Shown piece by piece: positions 1 to 8,600 of a stretch of DNA of 26,613 bases; within the stretch, counting starts at the first letter, position 1, and the number at the start of each line of letters is the position of its first letter. Both the position numbers and the translations under genes were made by a program. The notes beneath the pieces were generated by a model. The model worked only from the letters and a program-made list of their open reading frames with translations, made no database searches and had not been told where the DNA came from. The stretch covers positions 1-26,613 of the forward strand of contig AVPN01000519.1 in assembly GCA_000695325.1 (NCBI GenBank), given 5' to 3'. Source of the stretch: Pleurobrachia bachei. Lineage: Eukaryota > Ctenophora > Tentaculata > Cydippida > Pleurobrachiidae.

Positions 1-38
<38 letters not shown>
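1..38. repeat. (TC)n microsatellite
   Basis: Uninterrupted TC dinucleotide repeat at the left edge of the window; it probably continues outside. Two further TC tracts occur in the duplicated plastin intron. Confidence 0.95.
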
Positions 39-41
<3 letters not shown>

Positions 42-1033
42 ACTATAATAACACGTGTACATGCTCGATCTGTTCTCCAATCTCCACTGCTGTGCAGCTC
101 AGTAGTTTTGAGTCCTTCAACTCATTTTTCCATTCCTTTTGTATGGGGAGCTATGGCTATTACTGTTGGTGACGCAGTCACCCTTACAACTCGCGCGCGT
201 AGCGCGCGAAAACGAAGCCCGCAGAGAGGTGGCTGCGGCACCAACTATTACTGCATAACACGCTACCCATGACGATGAATTACTTTGTTTGGTATTTCGA
301 ATGAGTAACTAAATTGATCTATTCACCGTGGTCCGTGGTGCACCTTTATTATCGTGTTTTTATTATCTTAGGGCCAGGGGTTTCTACGACCTTATTTAAA
401 ACGCCTATACCTCCGGTTCCTGATACGATAGACGCTTTCTCCCGGCTGCATTTTCCTCCCCCGAGCTGTTGAAACATCATTGTGATCGTGGTGTAAGTGG
501 TCTCTATAAATACCCACCCATTCATGTGCACTAGCTCAGCAACTTCTTGGTATCACCTTGATCTTCATACTACCTTGTAAGCTCTCTAAATTCCACTTGG
601 ATCAGGGTATAAGCTCTCCCTGTGTTCTTCACCCTTCTTTTGCTTTTCTGAAGTGTACACATGTGCTAATGTTCATGAACTCTAACCTTGCACAACAATA
701 TAGCGTTCTGCTGTCAGTCGTCAGACCAATGCTCTGACCGCGGTTCTCCGTAAGAAATAAGTTGACATGTTTCTTGTCTGTCGGCTCTCATAGTCTGTTA
801 CCGGGTCGAATATGCCTGATGGTTTACACTATTAGTGACACTAACTTTTATTTAGCTCGCCATATATGTGATTTTCTAGAGGAGCAGCAGTTGGATACAG
901 CAGATAGATACCTACTCCCGGTGCTCCAGCAGCCCCATTACTCCATCCAGACACCAGCTGGGCTCATATTCCATATCGAGAGAGTTGTTAGATTGATATT
1001 ATTCATCGAGAGTTGCTATAGTGACTGATATCA
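39..1033. other. Region upstream of the plastin exons, no gene assigned
   Basis: No recognised gene. It holds a CG-rich patch of alternating GCGCGC (about 191-210). An 88-codon plus-strand open frame at 762-1028 has a natural-looking stretch (LARHICDFLEEQQLDTADRY) that could be an exon upstream of plastin, but it is in a different frame from the next exon, resembles no plastin EF-hand, and I could not fix its splice sites. The EF-hand exons expected at the 5' end of a plastin gene were not found here. Confidence 0.5.
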
Positions 1034-3963
1034 TGGCTGACCTGGAGTTATTGAAGGAGACCCTTCACACGAGCAGTCATGCAGATGAAAAACAAGTTTA
1101 TGTTGATGATGTAAGTACAGACGGACCCCGATTTAGTGACATCCTCGGGGGATGGGCACTAAATCGGGGTCAAATACCGTTAATTTCCTATATCGGGGAA
1201 AATTTATCGGGGTCAAATACCGTTAATTTCCTATATCGGGGGAAATTTATCCTGTCTCAAGGGTTTTGGTCACTAAATCGGTGTGGCCACTAAATCGGGG
1301 TCAAATACACGTTATTTTGGGCACTAAATCGGGGTTGGCACTAAATCGGGGTCAAATACCGTAACTTTCCTATATCGGGGGAAATTTATCCTGTCACTAA
1401 ATCGGGGTGTCACTAAATCGGGGGTCACTAAATAGGGGTCCGACTGTACAAAGATTGAAATAATATAGTTTGAACGTAAATAACTATGTAACTTATAACT
1501 AAATAATACAGTTTGAACTTAAAATAATTCTGAACTTCACGTTTGACGTTTGACGTTTGTTAGAAAATTATATGCAAATCTACTATACTCAACAGGCCCA
1601 AATGGATTCTAAAACTGAATTCATAGAGCAGGTATATGTGACGTCATGTGTATAGCTACACTTTTTACAATGAATACAATTGGCCAAATTGACCAGCTAC
1701 AACTTTTCTTCTTCCGAAAACCATACGTCATGTTTTGAACCTTTTTAGATTGAAAACTCCTTTCTGCTGTTGAATTTCACACATCTTTTTTTTTGTTCTA
1801 CAAAAAGTCTTTCTTCATTGCAGTTGGACCCCGAATTACCGAGATTCTCGGAGGAAGACTATCCTCGCGGTAAATCGGGGTCCGACTGTATCATGCTTAC
1901 CACATGGTACAAAGCTCACTATCGTTATCAGGAGAAGGTAGCATTTGCAGAGTGGATTAACAACAGACTGAGGGATGATAGATATCTGAACAAGAAGATC
2001 TTCACCAAGTACCTGCCAATAGATCCTGATACTGATCACCTTTTTGACGTTCTCAAGGATGGTATTATGTTCAGGTACGGGGCACTTGCCAGCGCTGTGA
2101 TTAGAACTTCTTAACTGATCCCAGTCAGCCGGATGCCATAAAGTTCAGCATATTTATCATAATATCGATTGTAACCCATCACACAGCGATTAAAACTAAT
2201 TTATAACAGCACCAACCGCTCTAACCAACCACACCCCACAGCAAGTTGATAAACGACTCCGCGCCTGGGTCAGTGGATGAACGAGCCCTCAACTACCCTA
2301 GAACACGACCCCTCAACTATTTCATGATGCTGGAAAACCAAAACCTCGTTCTCAACTCCTGCCTTGCCATCGGTAAATTCTTCATCCAAATTCTTCATCC
2401 AAATTCTTCATCCAAATTCTTCATCCAAATTCGTTGTCCAAACCAGCTTGTTTTCATTTAATCACTCACCTACATGAGTCATGAGTGTCCTATTATAATA
2501 CATAGGACACCTAGACCCTAGGATCTAGTTTGAGTAAGCCTAGAGGTTACTAGAAAACGTGTTTCATAGGTTGCCCAACACAGAATGTGAGGGCAGAGGA
2601 GTTAGCTGACGGGGTAAAGCAGTCTCAGTTGATAATGTTGTGGCAGATAATCAGGACAGGACTTGTATCTGAACTTAATCTGAGGAGTAACCCCGGGTTG
2701 AGGCATCTACTACAGGAAAATGAGGGGCCAGGTACAGTTAACCCTTTGATGACGATAAGCCCCCTGTCGACAAAATTCTCTAAAACTTGCTTAACTGAAG
2801 ATCAATGAGTTCATGTAGGCATTAGGGAACTCTTCAGTAGTCGAGGAAAACTACAGTTATAAGTACTATTTGAAGGCGATAACCATACTTTTCAGCGAAA
2901 CTACTGGCACTCACAGCGGAAGACATCTTGATTCGGTGGGTTAACTTCCAGTTGAAAAGAGTGTGTGATAACAGAAGGATTCGGGGGTTCAACAAGGAGA
3001 TTCAGGATGGTACCGTCTACACGTATCTACTGACTGCTGTAGCTCCCCAACAAACCGATCTCCTACCTCTCCAGGTTAGATATGGGATGTATTAGAAATC
3101 ATATTCATACATCTCATACACGCCCTTCAGAGACTATAAGATGTGAGTGAAATGGTGTATATAGTAGTTGGTGCCTATTTTGTTTTTTAAATACTTAATA
3201 GATACAATATGTTCTGTGGGGCCTTCCTGACCTGCATCTTCGGACGCCCCGGTAATTTTTTCCCTGCCCGGGTGATTGCCGAAGGCAATCACCCGGGATG
3301 ATGTTTTAGCACGTACGTGCTAAAAAGATCATTCAGGGTTTAGAAATCAGCAGATTGTATAGTTAACTAAAAGTGTCCGTCCGTCCGTAACGGACAACGC
3401 CTAACAACAAGTCTGCTCCTTCATAAAACTTTCATCTCACGCTTCATTGATTCAACAAAGGAAATGATTAACACACATTGTGGCGCGCAATTAGTCGCTG
3501 ATAGCACTTCCTACTATCACCTGAAATCACTTTGGGCGCCCTTAAGCCATGCCATGAAGTGGTTGAACGTCTCCCAAGCATGAAACTATTGTCACACTGT
3601 CACTAGTGACTCGAGTTGAGTTGCGGTTAAAGTTTAATCACTTTGTAACCATCTGGGGTCTCCTAAGCAACTACCTTGGTTGCCATAGCAACTGTCCCGG
3701 TTACCATAGCAACTGCTTTGATTACCATAGCAACCACCCTGGATACCATAGCAACTATAACATCGTTTCAGCCAAAAAATGCTCTTTGAGCTAAAAATTC
3801 ATCAGGAAATCCAGTTTTAAGCTTATTAATCAGTTTTAAATCAATTTGTGGCAGGGAAACACCGCATTATGAATGCATAATGCAATGATTCTTGTTATTC
3901 ATGAGCACAGCTTGTAGTACATACATAACATCCCATACATGTCTTATAGTATAATGGGTCTCT

Positions 3964-4008
<45 letters not shown>

Positions 4009-5609
4009 TCTCCGGCCATTGCACATCTCAATATACCTGACCTCTCACTCTCGCCAGTCGACTGGCATAAGAACTTATGCATATTGCATAACTACCAAGA
4101 ATTAAATGAGACGGAAGCTTCAGTATAAACTATCATGAAACGATTCGTATGAGGTAGTTCTAGGAATCATGCCTGGAACATACCAATTATTTCATTCCTG
4201 GAATGTCGAAGTTCGACTCCAACGAGATAACGTTGTAAACGTTTTGGGGAGTCAATAGAATTAAAATGCTATAAACTATAGCTATATTATAACGCATTAA
4301 TATGCGTCTTCGCATACGAGGTTCCAGGAATAGTAACCCCGGGTTGAGGCATCTACTACAGGAAAATGAGGGGCCAGGTACAGTTAACCCTTTGATGACG
4401 ATAAGCCCCCTGTCGACAAAATTCTCTAAAACTTGCTTAACTGAAGATCAATGAGTTCATGTAGGCATTAGGGAACTCTTCAGTAGTCGAGGAAAACTAC
4501 AGTTATAAGTACTATTTGAAGGCGATAACCATACTTTTCAGCGAAACTACTGGCACTCACAGCGGAAGACATCTTGATTCGGTGGGTTAACTTCCAGTTG
4601 AAAAGAGTGTGTGATAACAGAAGGATTCGGGGGTTCAACAAGGAGATTCAGGATGGTACCGTCTACACGTATCTACTGACTGCTGTAGCTCCCCAACAAA
4701 CCGATCTCCTACCTCTCCAGGTTAGATATGGGATGTATTAGAAATCATATTCATACATCTCATACACGCCCTTCAGAGACTATAAGATGTGAGTGAAATG
4801 GTGTATATAGTAGTTGGTGCCTATTTTGTTTTTTAAATACTTAATAGATACAATATGTTCTGTGGGGCCTTCCTGACCTGCATCTTCGGACGCCCCGGTA
4901 ATTTTTTCCCTGCCCGGGTGATTGCCGAAGGCAATCACCCGGGATGATGTTTTAGCACGTACGTGCTAAAAAGATCATTCAGGGTTTAGAAATCAGCAGA
5001 TTGTATAGTTAACTAAAAGTGTCCGTCCGTCCGTAACGGACAACGCCTAACAACAAGTCTGCTCCTTCATAAAACTTTCATCTGACGCTTCATTGATTCA
5101 ACAAAGGAAATGATTAACACACATTGTGGCGCGCAATTAGTCGCTGATAGCACTTCCTACTATCACCTGAAATCACTTTGGGCGCCCTTAAGCCATGCCA
5201 TGAAGTGGTTGAACGTCTCCCAAGCATGAAACTATTGTCACACTGTCACTAGTGACTCGAGTTGAGTTGCGGTTAAAGTTTAATCACTTTGTAACCATCT
5301 GGGGTCTCCTAAGCAACTACCTTGGTTGCCATAGCAACTGTCCCGGTTACCATAGCAACTGCTTTGATTACCATAGCAACCACCCTGGATACCATAGCAA
5401 CTATAACATCGTTTCAGCCAAAAAATGCTCTTTGAGCTAAAAATTCATCAGGAAATCCAGTTTTAAGCTTATTAATCAGTTTTAAATCAATTTGTGGCAG
5501 GGAAACACCGCATTATGAATGCATAATGCAATGATTCTTGTTATTCATGAGCACAGCTTGTAGTACATACATAACATCCCATACATGTCTTATAGTATAA
5601 TGGGTCTCT

Positions 5610-5666
<57 letters not shown>

Positions 5667-8600
5667 TCACTCTCTCTCTCTCCGCCAGTCAACTGGCATA
5701 AGAACTTATGCATATTGCATAACTACCAAGAATTAAATGAGACGGAAGCTTCAGTATAAACTATCATGAAACGATTCGTATGAGGTAGTTCTAGGAATCA
5801 TGCCTGGAACATACCAATTATTTCATTCCTGGAATGTCGAAGTTCGACTCCAACGAGATAACGTTGTAAACGTTTTGGGGAGTCAATAGAATTAAAATGC
5901 TATAAACTATAGCTATATTATAACGCATTAATATGCGTCTTCGCATACGAGGTTCCAGGAATCATGCCTGGAACTCCCCCATACGAATCATCCAGGAATT
6001 TCCTGGAATAGTGGAATGTCGAATCAGACAACACAATAAAGGTTTTTTGGAAGTCAATAGAATTAATGCTATAAACCATTATATAGAGGAATAATAAGCC
6101 ACTTACAGAGAATTAATATGCCACTTAGAAATTACCTGACCAGTTGTTCGATGGTCAACTTATCTCAATAACCTGCAAATGGTTGGTTATGTTAATAACG
6201 GCGGGGCATTGATTCAATGAAATTAAATATTTAATTCCAAGTATTTTGTCTCAAATAATAATCCACATGACGGAATTCTCGATACCTTGCAGCCATTATT
6301 ATATGGGTCACATTTATATATCTTTGATAAAGTAGCTATTAACAAGAAACCTGTAATACATATGAATAGAAGCAGTAACTGTGCTGACACACATAAAGTC
6401 CGCTTCACTAATCCCTCAATTTTTCTCCCACCACCAGCAACACGACCTAGAAGAGAGAATGGATATGATACTGGAATACGCAGAGAGGTTGGAGGTTCGG
6501 GATTTTATCTCAGCAAGAGATATTATGAAGGGAAATATAAAATTAAACATGGCATTTGTTGCGAACCTTTTCAATAACTACCCGAGTCTGGATTGGGAGG
6601 TAGGGGGATCTGATTGATATAGTACTTTTTAGTGCTACAAGTACTGCAGTGCTACATGGCAGCTCCTAGCTATCGATTAGCTAGAATTTGCTATCTAACA
6701 GTTTGTTATTTCAGTTACAGGACGACTTCTATGCTATAATTTAGCTGCTACTTTTTCTTGCTAACTGATGCAGTCACTCATTATATTTGGTGTGTTTTGG
6801 AGAATTATGCTACTTTGCTAGGAGATGAAATAAGAATATTCCAGAATCTGTATTATACAGCTAACATTAATCCTAACATTAACTAACACTTTAATCAGTT
6901 TATAAATCAATTAATCAATTAATCAGTTAATCAATGAGTTAACCAATCAATCAATCAATTAACTATGTATTTACATACTAATCAATGTCAGGAACAAGAG
7001 GACCAGTACGATGATTTTACTACGGATGCGGACGTTATAGAATTAGAGGTTGAGGAGACTCGAGAAGAAAAAAGTAAGCAATTGTTTTTTCCTGGAAAAG
7101 GAAAATATCTATCAATTGTTCGGCTCTTTTCCTGTTTTTTGGCTTTTGGCTATTTTCCTGTTTCATATTTGTCCGAATAAACTATATAGATCTGGTTCAT
7201 TTTAATTTTAATATTTCCATGTGCAGGCTTCAGACATTGGTTAAACAGTTTGAATCTTGGGCCAGTGATCGTATCTTTTTGAGGACTTGAAAAACGGATA
7301 CATCATTTTACAGGTTAACATACATAATACTAATGAATAATAATCATTTTACAGGTTAATATAGGTTACTTTTGCTGTCAATTATACCGTTGAATGTTTC
7401 CTGAAAGTTCCTGGAATCCTGGATCCAGGATTCCAGGAACCTTCCGGATTTTAACAACCAAATTAATCCAATGCATCGATTTATTCTCAGGTGTTCCAGC
7501 TACTCCTAGGTGAAGATGAAATAGATCAAGATCGTGTCAACAGTCCTCCTTTCAAGACGGCCCATCTCATGAAAAGTGTAGAGAACTGTAATTACTGTGT
7601 AGAGCTGGGACAGAAACTGGGGTTCAAACTTATTGGATTCGGAGGTGAGTAAACTACAATTGTAGTCGATTAGGGGTACAAACATACGGTTACCTTTTAC
7701 CGGCCGTTCGATAAAGTTGTACTTAACTTGACCAGATAATTCATACCTAACCTTCTTTTTCCTGTTATTTGTGCCTTCGGACTTCGTGGGTCAGTATGCT
7801 CTTCTTCCAATCCAAACCAAACCAAACCAAACCACTGGATCGTTACCACGGTAACTCTACCGGAAATAGTGGTTCCGAAGCTAGTTTTTTATGCAACTAT
7901 CCATAATTTCCCAAAGTTTCCCATGGTTGAATTTTTTTTCGTTCTTCCGCGAAAGGTAATTAACTTGTTAAGTTAACCAGCTTCATTTCCCGGAAAATAT
8001 TAAACCACCTAAAATTTCCCAACGTTTCTCATGCCGTATTGGCGTATGCTATGGTCGAATTTTTTATTCTTCCGTGAAAGGTAGTTAACTAGTCATGTTA
8101 ACCAGGAAAAATATTAAACTATCTAACCAACGCCCCTAGGAAACCCCAGTTCCCACTTCCCTTGGTGCTAAAAATAAATCATGACGATTAGTAACACCCC
8201 TCGAAATATCTCTCTTTGATATCCCCTGGGGAGTTTAAACAGGAATATTATAACTTAAAGTTTTGGTCTAAAACTCCCCTCACCTCGAAGATACCTCAGG
8301 CTCAGGTCGCTTCGCGCGTCGGCAAGGGAGGGGTAACCAACCGTATTTTATTTTCACCCCCTCGCTGCAGGTAACGATATCTGCTCTGGTAACAAGCTGG
8401 TGTTATCCCTACTGTGGCAAATGATGAGATGTTACACATTGAGTTTGATGAAATCTAGGACCGGGAAACCGCTGGGGGAGGAGGAAATAGTTGACTGGTG
8501 CAACAAGTTAGTAAATATCGTGCATGAAAAGAAAACTGTTTTAATTTTGGATTTCTCTTATGCATCGGACATATTGCGCATAAGTTATAAACGCAACTGA

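Larger units (their letters stand above)
2686..4331 (+). repeat. Tandem duplication 1, first unit
   Basis: A 1646-bp unit holding the 3' end of plastin exon 4, all of exon 5 and the start of the following intron. Copies are almost identical: I see single-base differences such as C/G at 3433 and 5079, and a rearranged stretch in and after the TC tract near 4005-4065. The junction at about 4331 joins intron sequence directly to mid-exon sequence (AGTAACCCCGGG) with at most one or two bases of shared sequence. Confidence 0.93.
4332..5962 (+). repeat. Tandem duplication 1, second unit
   Basis: Second copy of the unit at 2686-4331, about 15 bp shorter because of the TC tract. It carries a 5'-truncated exon 4 fragment (4332-4377) without an acceptor, followed by a complete second exon 5. 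The near-identity means a very recent duplication, or an assembly artefact such as two haplotypes placed in series. Confidence 0.93.

Noticed and set aside
762-1028. 88-codon open frame upstream of plastin
   Set aside because: Protein-like in part, but no family match, no secure splice sites and the wrong frame relative to the next exon; mentioned only in the upstream-region entry.
1449-1560. AT-rich stretch with several CG and almost no GC, like the 18361-18600 segment
   Set aside because: Too short, and its CG come partly from a TTTGACG triplication, so the bias is not convincing.
3606-3794. 62-codon open frame with a YHSN heptad repeat (also 5252-5440)
   Set aside because: Translation of the 21-bp X-box-like array inside a plastin intron; 21 is a multiple of three, so the frame stays open.
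3867-4082. Open frames with long RERERE runs (also 5513-5713)
   Set aside because: Translations of the TC microsatellite.
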